From Petrosia ficiformis (taxonomy: Eukaryota; Porifera; Demospongiae; Haplosclerida; Petrosiidae), in contig OX345636.1 of the NCBI GenBank assembly GCA_947044365.1, positions 57,453,746 through 57,517,745 on the forward strand: 64,000 bases of DNA, given 5' to 3'. This document shows, one piece after another, positions 44,201-56,571 of this stretch. Numbering within the stretch: the first letter of the stretch is position 1; each line of letters starts with the position of its first letter. The position numbers and the translations under genes are program-made. The notes below the pieces were generated by a model. The model ran no database searches, was not told where the DNA came from, and worked only from the letters and a program-made list of their open reading frames with translations.

Positions 44201-47200
44201 TATAGCACTACTGGTGGTGTATGTAATCATAACCATTCAATGAGTTTGCTGTACATGTACTTCACCATGTAGAGACTCCTAATACATTGAAGAATCTATA
44301 GTACTACTGGTGGTGTATGTAATCATAACCATTCAATGAGTGTGCTGTACTGCACCATGTGTAGACTCCTAATACATTGAAGAGCCTATAGCACTACTGG
44401 TGGTGTATCTAATCATAGCTATTCAATGAGTGTGTTGTACTTCACCATGTGTAGACTCCTAATACATTGAAGAACCTATAGTACTACTGGTGGTGTATGT
44501 AATCATAACCATTCAATGAGTGTGCTGTACTGCACCATGTGGGAACTCCTAATACATTGAAGAGGTTATAGCACTACTGGTGGTGTCAATGAGTGTGCTG
44601 TACTGCACCATGTGGGGACTCCTAATACATTGAAGAGCCTATAGCACTACTGGTGGTATATGTAATCATAACCATTCAATGAGTTTGCTGTACTTCACCA
44701 TGTAGAGACTCCTATTACATTGAAGAGTCTATAGCACTACTGGTGGTGTATGTAATCATAACCATTCAATGAGTTTACTGTACTTCACCATGTAGAGACT
44801 CCTAATACATTGAAGAGTCTATAGCACTACTGGTGGTGTATGTAATCATAACTATTCAATGAGTGTGGTGTACTTCACAATGTGTAGACTCCTAGTACAT
44901 TGAAGAGTCTATAGCACTGCTGGTGGTATATGTAATCATAACCATTCAATGAGTTTGCTGTACTTCACTATGTGTAGACTTTTAATACATTGAAGAGTCT
45001 ATAGCACTACTGGTGGTGTATGTAATCATAACCATTCAATGAGTTTGCTGTACTTCACTATGTGTAGACTCCTAATACATTGAAGAGTCTATAGCACTAC
45101 TGGTGGTGTATGTAATCACAGCTATTCAATGAGTGTGCTGTACTTCACCATGTGTAGACTCCTAATACATTGAAGAGTCTATAGTACTACTGGTGGTGTA
45201 TGTAATCATAACCATTCAATGAGTTTGCTGTACTTCACTATGTATAGACTCCTAATACATTGAAGAGTCTATAGCACTACTGGTGGTGTATGTAATCATA
45301 ACCATTCAATGAGTTTGCTGTACTTTACTATGTATAGACTCCTAATACATTGAAGAGTCTATAGCACTACTGGTGGTGTATGTAATCATAACTATTCAAT
45401 GAGTGTGGTGTACTTCACTATGTGTAGACTCCTAATACATTGAAGAGTCTATAGTACTACTGGTGGTATATGTAATCATAACCATTCAATGAGTTTGCTG
45501 TACTTCACCATGTGTAGACTCCTAATACATTGAAGAGCCTATAGCACTACTGGTGGTGTATGTAATCATAACTATTCAATGAGTTTGCTGTACTTCACCA
45601 TGTAGAGACTCCTAATACTTTGAAGAGTCTATAGCACTACTGGTGGTGTATGTAATCATAACTAGTGGTGTACTTCACTATGTGTAGGCTCCTAATACAT
45701 TGAAGAGTCTATAGTACTACTGGTGGTGTATGTAATCATAGCTATTCAATGGGTGTGCTGTACTTCACTATGTGTAGACACCTAATACATTGAAAAGCCT
45801 ATAGCACTACTGGTGGTGTATGTAATCACAGCTATTCAATGGGTGTGCTGTACTTCACTATGTGTAGACTCCTAATACATTGAAGAGCTTATAGTACTAC
45901 TGGTGGTATATGTAATCATAACCATTCAATGAGTTTGCTGTACTTCACCATGTAGAGACTCCTAATACATTGAAGAGTCTATAGTACTACTGGTGGTGTA
46001 TGTAATCATAGCTATTCAATGGGTGTGCTGTACTTCACTATGTGGAGACTCCTAATACATTGAAGAGTCTATAGTACTACTGGTGGTGTATGTAATCATA
46101 GCTATTCAATGGGTGTGCTGTACTTCACTATGTGGAGACTCCTAATACATTGAAGAGTCTATAGTACTACTGGTGGTGTATGTAATCATAACCATTCAAT
46201 GGGTGTGCTGTACTTCACCATGTAGAGACTCCTAATACATTGAAGAGTCTATAGCACTACTGGTGGTGTATGTAATCATAACCATTCAATGAGTTTGCTG
46301 TACTTCACCATGTAGAGACTCCTAATACATTGAAGAGTCTATAGCACTACTGGTGGTGTATGTAATCATAACTATTCAATGAGTGTGGTGTACTTCACAA
46401 TGTGTAGACTCCTAGTACATTGAAGAGTCTATAGCACTGCTGGTGGTATATGTAATCATAACCATTCAATGAGTTTGCTGTACATGTACTTCACCATGTA
46501 GAGACTCCTAATACATTGAAGAATCTATAGTACTACTGGTGGTGTATGTAATCATAACCATTCAATGAGTGTGCTGTACTGCACCATGTGTAGACTCCTA
46601 ATACATTGAAGAGCCTATAGCACTACTGGTGGTGTATCTAATCATAGCTATTCAATGAGTGTGTTGTACTTCACCATGTGTAGACTCCTAATACATTGAA
46701 GAACCTATAGTACTACTGGTGGTGTATGTAATCATAACCATTCAATGAGTGTGCTGTACTGCACCATGTGGGAACTCCTAATACATTGAAGAGGTTATAG
46801 CACTACTGGTGGTGTCAATGAGTGTGCTGTACTGCACCATGTGGGGACTCCTAATACATTGAAGAGCCTATAGCACTACTGGTGGTATATGTAATCATAA
46901 CCATTCAATGAGTTTGCTGTACTTCACCATGTAGAGACTCCTATTACATTGAAGAGTCTATAGCACTACTGGTGGTGTATGTAATCATAACCATTCAATG
47001 AGTTTGCTGTACTTCACCATGTAGAGACTCCTAATACATTGAAGAGTCTATAGCACTACTGGTGGTGTATGTAATCATAACTATTCAATGAGTGTGGTGT
47101 ACTTCACAATGTGTAGACTCCTAGTACATTGAAGAGTCTATAGCACTGCTGGTGGTATATGTAATCATAACCATTCAATGAGTTTGCTGTACTTCACTAT

Positions 47201-50200
47201 GTGTAGACTTTTAATACATTGAAGAGTCTATAGCACTACTGGTGGTGTATGTAATCATAACCATTCAATGAGTTTGCTGTACTTCACTATGTGTAGACTC
47301 CTAATACATTGAAGAGTCTATAGCACTACTGGTGGTGTATGTAATCACAGCTATTCAATGAGTGTGCTGTACTTCACCATGTGTAGACTCCTAATACATT
47401 GAAGAGTCTATAGTACTACTGGTGGTGTATGTAATCATAACCATTCAATGAGTTTGCTGTACTTCACCATGTAGAGACTCCTAATACATTGAAGAGTCTA
47501 TAGCACTACTGGTGGTGTATGTAATCATAACCATTCAATGAGTTTGCTGTACTTCACCATGTAGAGACTCCGAATACATTGAAGAGCCTATAGCACTACT
47601 GGTGGTGTATCTAATCATAACTATTCAATGAGTGTGCTGTACTGCACCATGTGGGGACTCCTAATACATTGAAGAGCCTATAGCACTACTGGTGGTATAT
47701 GTAATCATAACCATTCAATGAGTTTGCTGTACTTCACCATGTGGAGACTCCTAATACATTGAAGAGCCTATAGCACTACTGGTGGTGTATGTAATCATAG
47801 CTATTCAATGAGTTTGCTGTACTTCACTATGTGTAGATTCCTAATACATTGAAGAGCCTATAGCACTACTGGTGGTGTATCTAATCATAACTATTCAATG
47901 AGTGTGCTGTACTTCACCATGTGTAGACTCCTAATACCTTGAAGAGTCTATAGCACTACTGGTGGTATATGTAATCATAACCATTCAATGAGTTTGCTGT
48001 ACTTCACCATGTAGAGACTCCTAATACATTGAAGAGTCTATAGCACTACTAGTGGTGTATGTAATCATAACCATTCAATGAGTTTGCTGTACTTCACCAT
48101 GTAGAGACTCCTAATACATTGAAGAGTCTATAGTACTACTGGTGGTGTATGTAATCATAACCATTCAATGAGTTTGCTGTACTTCACTATGTGTAGACTC
48201 CTAATACATTGAAGAGTCTATAGCACTACTGGTGGTGTATGTAATCATAACCATTCAATGAGTTTGCTGTACATGTACTTCACCATGTAGAGACTCCTAA
48301 TACATTGAAGAGCCTATTGCACTACTGGGGGTGTATGTAATCATAACCATTCAATGAGTTTGCTGTACTTCACTATGTGTAGACTCCTAATACATTGAAG
48401 AGTCTATAGTACTACTGGTGGTGTATGTAATCATAACCATTCAATGAGTGTGCTGTACTGCACCATGTGTAGACTCCTAATACATTGAAGAGGTTATAGC
48501 ACTACTGGTGGTGTATCTAATCATAACTATTCAATGAGTTTGCTGTACTTCACCATGTGGAGACTCCTAATACATGGAAGAGTCTATAGCACTACTGGTG
48601 GTGTATGTAATCATAACCATTCAATGAGTTTGCTGTACTTCACCATGTAGAGACTCCTAATACATTGAAAAGTCTATAGTACTACTGGTGGTGTATGTAA
48701 TCATAACCATTCAATGAGTTTGCTGTACTTCACTATGTGTAGACTCCTAATACATTGAAGAGTCTATAGTACTACTGGTGGTGTATGTAATCATAACCAT
48801 TCAATGAGTTTGCTGTACATGTACTTCACCATGTAGAGACTCCTAATACATTGAAGAGCCTATAGCACTACTGGTGGTGTATGTAATCATAACCATTCAA
48901 TGAGTTTGCTGTACTTCACTATGTGTAGACTCCTAATACATTGAAGAGTCTATAGTACTACTGGTGGTGTATGTAATCATAACCATTCAATGAGTGTGCT
49001 GTACTTCACCATGTGTAGACTCCTAATACATTGAAGAGCCTATAGTACTACTGGTGGTGTATGTAATCATAACCATTCAATGAGTGTGCTGTACTGCACC
49101 ATGTGGGAACTCCTAATACATTGAAGAGGTTATAGCACTACTGGTGGTGTATGTAATCATAACCATTCAATGAGTTTGCTGTACTTTACTATGTATAGAC
49201 TCCTAATACATTGAAGAGTCTATAGCACTACTGGTGGTGTATGTAATCATAACTATTCAATGAGTGTGGTGTACTTCACTATGTGTAGACTCCTAATACA
49301 TTGAAGAGTCTATAGTACTACTGGTGGTATATGTAATCATAACCATTCAATGAGTTTGCTGTACTTCACCATGTGTAGACTCCTAATACATTGAAGAGCC
49401 TATAGCACTACTGGTGGTGTATGTAATCATAACTATTCAATGAGTTTGCTGTACTTCACCATGTAGAGACTCCTAATACTTTGAAGAGTCTATAGCACTA
49501 CTGGTGGTGTATGTAATCATAACTAGTGGTGTACTTCACTATGTGTAGGCTCCTAATACATTGAAGAGTCTATAGTACTACTGGTGGTGTATGTAATCAT
49601 AGCTATTCAATGGGTGTGCTGTACTTCACTATGTGTAGACACCTAATACATTGAAAAGCCTATAGCACTACTGGTGGTGTATGTAATCACAGCTATTCAA
49701 TGGGTGTGCTGTACTTCACTATGTGTAGACTCCTAATACATTGAAGAGCTTATAGTACTACTGGTGGTATATGTAATCATAACCATTCAATGAGTTTGCT
49801 GTACTTCACTATGTGTAGACTCCTAATACATTGAAGAGTCTATAGCACTACTGGTGGTGTATGTAATCATAACTATTCAATGAGTTTGCTGTACTTCACC
49901 ATGTGGAGACTCCTAATACATTGAAGAGCCTATAGCACTACTGGTGGTGTATGTAATCATAGCTATTCAATGAGTTTGCTGTACTTCACTATGTGTAGAT
50001 TCCTAATACATTGAAGAGCCTATAGCACTACTGGTGGTGTATCTAATCATAACTATTCAATGAGTGTGCTGTACTTCACCATGTGTAGACTCCTAATACA
50101 TTGAAGAGTCTATAGCACTACTGGTGGTATATGTAATCATAATCATTCAATGAGTTTGCTGTACTTCACCATGTAGAGACTCCTAATACATTGAAGAGTC

Positions 50201-52030
50201 TATAGCACTACTAGTGGTGTATGTAATCATAACCATTCAATGAGTTTGCTGTACTTCACCATGTAGAGACTCCTAATACATTGAAGAGTCTATAGTACTA
50301 CTGGTGGTGTATGTAATCATAACCATTCAATGAGTTTGCTGTACATGTACTTCACCTTGTAGAGACTCCTAATACATTGAAGAGCCTATTGCACTACTGG
50401 TGGTGTATGTAATCATAACCATTCAATGAGTTTGCTGTACTTCACTATGTGTAGACTCCTAATACATTGAAGAGTCTATAGTACTACTGGTGGTGTATGT
50501 AATCATAACCATTCAATGAGTGTGCTGTACTGCACCATGTGTAGACTCCTAATACATTGAAGAGGTTATAGCACTACTGGTGGTGTATCTAATCATAACT
50601 ATTCAATGAGTTTGCTGTACTTCACCATGTGGAGACTCCTAATACATGGAAGAGTCTATAGCACTACTGGTGGTGTATGTAATCATAACCATTCAATGAG
50701 TTTGCTGTACTTCACCATGTAGAGACTCCTAATACATTGAAGAGTCTATAGTACTACTGGTGGTGTATGTAATCATAACCATTCAATGAGTTTGCTGTAC
50801 TTCACTATGTGTAGACTCCTAATACATTGAAGAGTCTATAGCACTACTGGTGGTGTATGTAATCATAACCATTCAATGAGTTTGCTGTACTTCACTATGT
50901 GTAGACTCCTAATACATTGAAGAGCCTATAGCACTACTGGTGGTGTATGTAATCATAACTATTCAATGAGTTTGCTGTACTTCACCATGTGTAGACTCCT
51001 AATACATTGAAGAGCCTATAGCACTACTGGTGGTATATGTAATCATAACCATTCAATGAGTTTGCTGTACTTCACCATGTAGAGACTCCTAATACATTGA
51101 AGAGTCTATAGTACTACTGGTGGTGTATGTAATCATAACCATTCAATGAGTTTGCTGTACTTCACCATGTAGAGACTCTTAATACATTGAAGAGTCTATA
51201 GCACTACTGGGGGTGTATGTAATCATAACCATTCAATGAGTTCGCTGTACTTTACTATGTATAGACTCCTAATACATTGAAGAGTCTATAGCACTACTGG
51301 TGGTGTATGTAATCATAACTATTCAATGAGTGTGGTGTACTTCACTATGTGTAGACTCCTAATACATTGAAGAGTCTATAGTACTACTGGTGGTGTATGT
51401 AATCATAGCTATTCAATGGGTGTGCTGTACTTCACTATGTGGAGACTCCTAATACATTGAAGAGTCTATAGTACTACTGGTGGTGTATGTAATCATAACC
51501 ATTCAATGGGTGTGCTGTACTTCAACATGTAGAGACTCCTAATACATTGAAGAGTCTATAGCACTACTGGTGGTGTATGTAATCATAACCATTCAATGAG
51601 TTTGCTGTACATGTACTTCACCATGTAGAGACTCCTAATACATTGAAGAATCTATAGTACTACTGGTGGTGTATGTAATCATAACCATTCAATGAGTGTG
51701 CTGTACTGCACCATGTGTAGACTCCTAATACATTGAAGAGCCTATAGCACTACTGGTGGTGTATCTAATCATAGCTATTCAATGAGTGTGTTGTACTTCA
51801 CCATGTGTAGACTCCTAATACATTGAAGAACCTATAGTACTACTGGTGGTGTATGTAATCATAACCATTCAATGAGTGTGCTGTACTGCACCATGTGGGA
51901 ACTCCTAATACATTGAAGAGGTTATAGCACTACTGGTGGTGTCAATGAGTGTGCTGTACTGCACCATGTGGGGACTCCTAATACATTGAAGAGCCTATAG
52001 CACTACTGGTGGTGTATGTAATCATAACCA
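41230..52030. repeat. Shuffled kilobase-scale duplications at the right end of the array
   Basis: Large blocks recur at several offsets. A 73-bp deletion unit (GGTGGTGTCAATGAG) followed by CTCCTATTACATTG and GACTTTTAATAC recurs with spacings 3,315 and 2,229 bp (deletion unit at 41,271, 44,586, 46,815, and again at 51,942). The block about 41.2-43.2 kb matches about 46.8-48.8 kb at offset 5,544, including CTGGGGGTG at 42,781 and 48,325. The 80-bp unit AACTAGTGGTG with its neighbours occurs at 43,611, 45,660 and 49,521. Blocks are joined in different orders, so this is a mosaic rather than a simple tandem higher-order repeat. Confidence 0.82.
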
Positions 52031-53066
52031 TTCAATGAGTTGGCTGTACTTCACCATGTGGAGACTCCTAATACATTGAAGAGCCAATAGCAATACTGGT
52101 GGTGTATGTAATCATAACTATTCAATGAGTTTGCTGTACTTCACCATGTGTAGACTCCTAATACATTGAAGAGTCTATAGCACTACTGGTGGTATATGTA
52201 ATCATAACCATTCAATGAGTTTGCTGTACTTCACCATGTAGAGACTCCTATTACATTGAAGAGTCTATAGCACTACTGGTGGTGTATGTAATCATAACCA
52301 TTCAATGAGTTTGCTGTACTTCACCATGTAGAGACTCCTAATACATTGAAGAGTCTATAGCACTACTGGTGGTGTATGTAATCATAACTATTCAATGAGT
52401 GTGGTGTACTTCACAATGTGTAGACTCCTAGTACATTGAAGAGTCTATAGCACTGCTGGTGGTATATGTAATCATAACCATTCAATGAGTTTGCTGTACT
52501 TCACTATGTGTAGACTCCTAATACATTGAAGAGTCTATAGCACTACTGGTTGTGTATGTAATCATAACCATTCAATGAGTTTGCTGTACTTCACTATGTG
52601 TAGACTCCTAATACATTGAAGAGTCTATAGCACTACTGGTGGTGTATGTAATCACAGCTATTCAATGAGTGTGCTGTACTTCACCATGTGTAGACTCCTA
52701 ATACATTGAAGAGTCTATAGTACTACTGGTGGTGTATGTAATCATAACCATTCAATGAGTTTGCTGTACTTCACCATGTAGAGACTCCTAATACATTGAA
52801 GAGTCTATAGCACTACTGGTGGTGTATGTAATCATAACTATTCAATGAGTGTGGTGTACTTCACAATGTGTAGACTCCTAATACATTGAAGAGTCTATAG
52901 CACTACTGGTGGTATATGTAATCATAACCATTCAATGAGTTTGCTGTACTTCACCATGTAGAGACTCCTAATACATTGAAGAGTCTATAGCACTACTGGT
53001 GGTGTATGTAATCATTAAATTTAACTTTTAAACAGTCCAACTTCCTTTTCCAAATACTAAAATATA

Positions 53067-53126
53067 GCCACGCCTTGAAATATTAATTAAGGAGCTTCTT
53101 TTGTAATTACAATTTCAAGGTGTGAC
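53067..53126. repeat. Short inverted repeat (hairpin), repeated in copy B
   Basis: The arms GCCACGCCTTGAAAT (53,067-53,081) and ATTTCAAGGTGTGAC (53,112-53,126) pair with two mismatches around a 30-bp AT-rich loop. The same hairpin lies at 55,719-55,778. It resembles the end structure of a small non-autonomous element, but no target-site duplication was established. Confidence 0.6.
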
Positions 53127-53251
53127 CATACGTACCTCAAAATGGATGCATTGATCAACAGCACCAAAAAAATAATAATTTCTTAAATCAATGGTAAAAT
53201 TAATACTTCTGGTAACAATAAACGTTCATTAGAAAAACAGTTGTTTCAGCA

Positions 53252-53400
53252 TTATGCAGATGTTATCTTTGAGCATTATGCAGATGTGAGCATTATGCAG
53301 ATGTTATCTTTGAGATAGTATAATATAGTAATATGGAACTATTGTAACAATATAGTAATATGGAACTATTGTAACAATATAGTAATATGGAACTATTGTT
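53252..53400. repeat. Two short tandem repeats (GAGCATTATGCAGATG and a 27-bp unit)
   Basis: AGCATTATGCAGATG occurs three times between 53,252 and 53,300. It is followed by nearly three copies of a 27-bp unit (TAGTAATATGGAACTATTG within each) from about 53,323 to 53,400. Both are present unchanged in copy B at +2,652 bp. They are simple non-coding repeats. Confidence 0.8.
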
Positions 53401-53919
53401 TGTATAGTATAGTTTTTGACAATCTCTATTGTAATCATGTTTTAATTACATGTCTGATGTTATTGTTCTGTGACACCAATTTATGTTCTGTGTACTGCTA
53501 TAAATACTCTGAACTTATCATTTATAAGAGATTACTGCTAGTGACTTTGTTACACTATCATTGAGCTGATGTGGTTTTCCTGGTTTCTCTAGCTTTGAGA
53601 ATGATTGCTTTCAGAATATCCTGTTCTGAATTAAATACATTGTATTTGTAATTATTAACAACATTTTGCTAATTTCTTTTTTCTTGTGTTAGACTTTCAG
53701 AACTAGAAGTATACTTCTGTCAAGAACTATTTTTCAAGGTTAGCTTAATTAATAAGACTTGAAGAGAGAGTGGGTGGTATGACAGTAAACAGTAATTATT
53801 GAACATACCCACCAATAGTCCTTTTGCATGTATACTATATGAGGTAAATAATTACATTACTACTTGTGTGATGTCACTACCAGTTGTGCTCTTAAGGACG
53901 GAAGAATTTGCTAAACTAG

Positions 53920-54003
53920 TATTTGAACTTTTGTACTATTAGGAGATCAGTAGAAACTCTCCACAACTATGCCATTTTATAAACTAATCTGTTTAATCCT
54001 TAC
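53920..54003. other. Intron 2 start; the intron runs left into duplicated DNA and satellite
   Basis: On the minus strand, exon 2 ends at 54,004 with donor GTAAGG. What follows is 84 bp of single-copy sequence, then copy A of the duplication, then the satellite. No exon 3 is found to the left in this window. The exon that would splice next in phase lies at 60,999-61,230, which is upstream on the same strand. Confidence 0.7.
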
Positions 54004-54071
54004 ATCCAACATGATTTGATCCACTTCCTTCTGTTTTGTGACATCAACATTTGCAGAAATAAGAGCAGGAC
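54004..54071 (-). CDS. Enolase exon 2 (partial gene, about residues 75-97)
   Basis: The minus-strand reading is PALISANVDVTKQKEV followed by DQIMLD, matching the segment of animal enolases between the N-terminal domain strand region and the DGTENKS motif. It is bounded by acceptor TTTTACAG on the 5' side and donor GTAAGG on the 3' side. The first two bases complete the glycine codon left open by exon 1 (phase 1), and the exon ends in phase 0, which fits exon 3 starting CTT GAT GGC. At 68 bp it is too short to be found as a free reading frame; I identified it from similarity and splice phase. There are no stops or frameshifts. It lies about 1.15 kb downstream of exon 1, the normal order. The nearest DNA beyond it is satellite rather than exon 3. 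Confidence 0.9.
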
Positions 54072-54849
54072 CTGTAAAATGAACAGACTCATTTTACATG
54101 TAACTTTTGACACTTTGTAAGTAAAGACATGTAATACTACATACACATAAATACAGTATATGTAATCTTGTTTTAAATAGTGCTAGCTGTTTCAGTATGA
54201 CAATAATAATCACTTTTAGATTATTTATATTTTATAGTTGATTATAATATTAGGTTTACTACAAGGGTTTTAGTTTTAAAGCTCATTCACATTAACCATA
54301 ACCTCAGAAATACGTCCATAACTTTACTTGGGAATTACCAAACAATCTTTTTACCTGGACCATTTCTGTATAATTATTCTTCCCTTTTTTTTCCCCTGTA
54401 TGTCACATTTTAATCATTATTGAGTTACAGTATAATCGTGTATTAACCTTACGACATTAAACTATACACTATATTACATTTAAAGTCATTACAACCCAAT
54501 TTTGAGGTCATTGTGAATATGAACAGACTTTAGTTAACTAACTGTAAGTGCCCATTATTGACCATATTGTTATACACACATGTACATGTAGTTATTGCAA
54601 TTAACTTTTAATTGTTATAGTTCAATGCCTTACTAAAAGGGGTTTTAGTCATGGTTAACTAAATTAAAATTCCTTTTACATAGCTTTGTTCAGTGTATAG
54701 ATGTGAGTACCTCCTCCTTCATCTCCTCAATCCAGTACCCCCTCATAGCACACATACTAAATGAAAAACTACATGTATAATATTGCCAATCTGGTCTCAT
54801 CAAGTCTCTTGTAGGTGTATATACATGTATATATATATATATATATATG

Positions 54850-55030
54850 TATATTATATAGTACACTTATAGTTCTTATATACAAAATATAGACCCGAGG
54901 TTTAGTGTCTGAGGATGATATACATGTAGCCCGAGCTTGCGAGGGCTATATTACATCCAAAGACACTAAACCAAGGGTTTATATTGTGGTATATAAGAAC
55001 TGTAAGTGTACTATATACAATATATAGTAT
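54850..55030. mobile_element. MITE-like hairpin element
   Basis: A long imperfect palindrome. The left arm runs GTACACTTATAGTTCTTATA (from 54,861) through ACCCGAGGTTTAGTGTCT and TAGCCC; the right arm is GGGCTATATTACATCC through AGACACTAAACCAAGGGT to TATAAGAACTGTAAGTGTAC. About 70 bp per arm pairs around a short loop GAGCTTGC. There is no coding capacity. Size and structure fit a miniature inverted-repeat element, with TA-rich flanks where target duplications would be hidden. Family assignment is not possible by eye. Confidence 0.7.
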
Positions 55031-55100
55031 GCTGGTGGATTAAAGATTCACAGGTCTATATACAATATATAGTATGCTGGTGGATTAAAGATTCACAGGT
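55011..55100. repeat. 45-bp tandem duplication
   Basis: Two perfect adjacent copies (55,011-55,055 and 55,056-55,100) contain CTATATACAATATATAGT and GCTGGTGGATTAAAGATTC. A partial third copy starts with CTATATACAAAATATA. The unit overlaps the end of the hairpin element, so the duplication arose after insertion or with it. Confidence 0.9.
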
Positions 55101-55224
55101 CTATATACAAAATATAAGACCTAACCACATCAAACGGTTGCCATGGTAGCATACTATATATATATATATATAATATATCCATGGGATGGCCCTGGCTACA
55201 CAAGACTTGAAGTCCCATCTACTA

Positions 55225-55615
<391 letters not shown>

Positions 55616-56571
55616 ACTCCTAATACATTGAAGAGTCTATAGCACTACTGGTGGTGTATGTAATCATTAAATTTAACTTTTAAACAGTCCAACTTCCTTT
55701 TCCAAATACTAAAATATAGCCACGCCTTGAAATATTAATTAAGGAGCTTCTTTTGTAATTACAATTTCAAGGTGTGACCATACGTACCTCAAAATGGATG
55801 CATTGATCAACAGCACCAAAAAAATAATAATTTCTTAAATCAATGGTAAAATTAATACTTCTTGTAACAATAAACGTTCATTAGAAAAACAGTTGTTTCA
55901 GCATTATGCAGATGTTATCTTTGAGCATTATGCAGATGTGAGCATTATGCAGATGTTATCTTTGAGATAGTATAATATAGTAATATGGAACTATTGTAAC
56001 AATATAGTAATATGGAACTATTGTAACAATATAGTAATATGGAACTATTGTTTGTATAGTATAGTTTTTGACAATCTCTATTGTAATCATGTTTTAATTA
56101 CATGTCTGATGTTATTGTTCTGTGACACCAATTTATGTTCTGTGTACTGCTATAAATACTCTGAACTTATCATTTATAAGAGATTACTGCTAGTGACTTT
56201 GTTACACTATCATTGAGCTGATGTGGTTTTCCTGGTTTCTCTAGCTTTGAGAATGATTGCTTTCAGAATATCCTGTTCTGAATTAAATACATTGTATTTG
56301 TAATTATTAACAACATTTTGCTAATTTCTTTTTTCTTGTGTTAGACTTTCAGAACTAGAAGTATACTTCTGTCAAGAACTATTTTTCAAGGTTAGCTTAA
56401 TTAATAAGACTTGAAGAGAGAGTGGGTGGTATGACAGTAAACAGTAATTATTGAACATACCCACCAATAGTCCTTTTGCATGTATACTATATGAGGTAAA
56501 TAATTACATTACTACTTGTGTGATGTCACTACCAGTTGTGCTCTTAAGGACGGAAGAATTTGCTAAACTAG
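55616..56571. repeat. Segmental duplication, copy B (956 bp), with satellite fragment
   Basis: This is nearly identical to 52,964-53,919. The first 50 bp are a lone partial satellite unit (ACTCCTAATACATTGAAGAG onward), isolated from the main array by 2.6 kb. The end at 56,571 (CTAAACTAG) is where the two copies diverge: copy B continues into the foldback element, copy A into enolase intron 2. Such high identity in non-coding DNA implies a recent event, gene conversion, or an assembly artefact. Confidence 0.95.

Larger units (their letters stand above)
1..53015. repeat. Giant tandem satellite array, 90-bp basic unit, about 580 copies
   Basis: An unbroken head-to-tail array in one orientation runs from the left edge to about 53,015, where the last unit stops after TGTAATCAT and unrelated sequence begins. 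Every unit carries the same blocks in order: CTCCTAATACATTGAAGAG, then CTATAGCACTACTGG, TGGTGTATGTAATCATA, ACYATTCAATGAGT, and GCTGTACTKCACCATG. The basic period is 90 bp (first block starts at 3, 93, 183, 273). Length variants are 94 bp (GTAG duplicated before GACTCC), 96 bp (ATGTAC inserted in GCTGTACTTC), 97 bp (7-bp insertion giving ATCATAATTCATAACC), 89 bp (GAGCTATAG), 80 bp (AACTAGTGGTG) and 73 bp (GGTGGTGTCAATGAG). The copy number is estimated from length over mean unit. No unit is inverted and no gene or inserted element was seen. Although 90 is a multiple of three, all frames contain stops, so it is not a repeat protein. Its function is unknown; centromeric or other heterochromatic satellite is an inference. 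Confidence 0.98.
24780..53015. repeat. Satellite subfamily II domain
   Basis: Units are dominated by AACCATTCAATGAGTTTGC, TGTACTTCACTATG or TTCACCATG, GAGTCTATAGCAC or GAGTCTATAGTAC, and the 90-bp linkers GTGTAGACTCC and GTAGAGACTCC. The GTAG insertion that makes 94-bp units in family I is absent after about 24,780. A 96-bp variant with an extra ATGTAC, creating the palindrome GTACATGTAC, occurs only here (28,941; 30,293; 31,646; 32,998 and about a dozen more to 51,608). The array ends at about 53,015. Confidence 0.85.
52964..53919. repeat. Segmental duplication, copy A (956 bp)
   Basis: This block is repeated at 55,616-56,571 (offset 2,652). It begins inside the last satellite unit (ACTCCTAATACATTG) and ends at CTAAACTAG. 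I found one difference by eye, G at 53,211 against T at 55,863. Inside it are a short hairpin, a 27-bp tandem repeat and AT-rich DNA with no coding potential. Its last 370 bp match the left arm of the foldback element that is complete only beside copy B, so copy A carries a truncated piece of that element. Confidence 0.95.

Noticed and set aside
1..53015. CRISPR-like regular repetition
   Set aside because: The whole 90-bp unit is repeated, with no unique spacers between short repeats. The context is eukaryotic.
1..53015. Repeat-protein gene, since 90 bp is 30 codons
   Set aside because: Each frame meets stops within a unit and the 94, 96 and 97-bp variants break frame. No long open frame exists.
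53016..53919. Possible gene in the single-copy DNA at the array edge
   Set aside because: No open frame or splice-supported exon is visible. It is AT-rich with short tandem and inverted repeats.
54684..54765. Minus-strand stretch rich in Glu and Lys codons with a GTACTC donor-like end
   Set aside because: It is short, has no recognisable family and does not fit between enolase exons 1 and 2, which join in phase without it.
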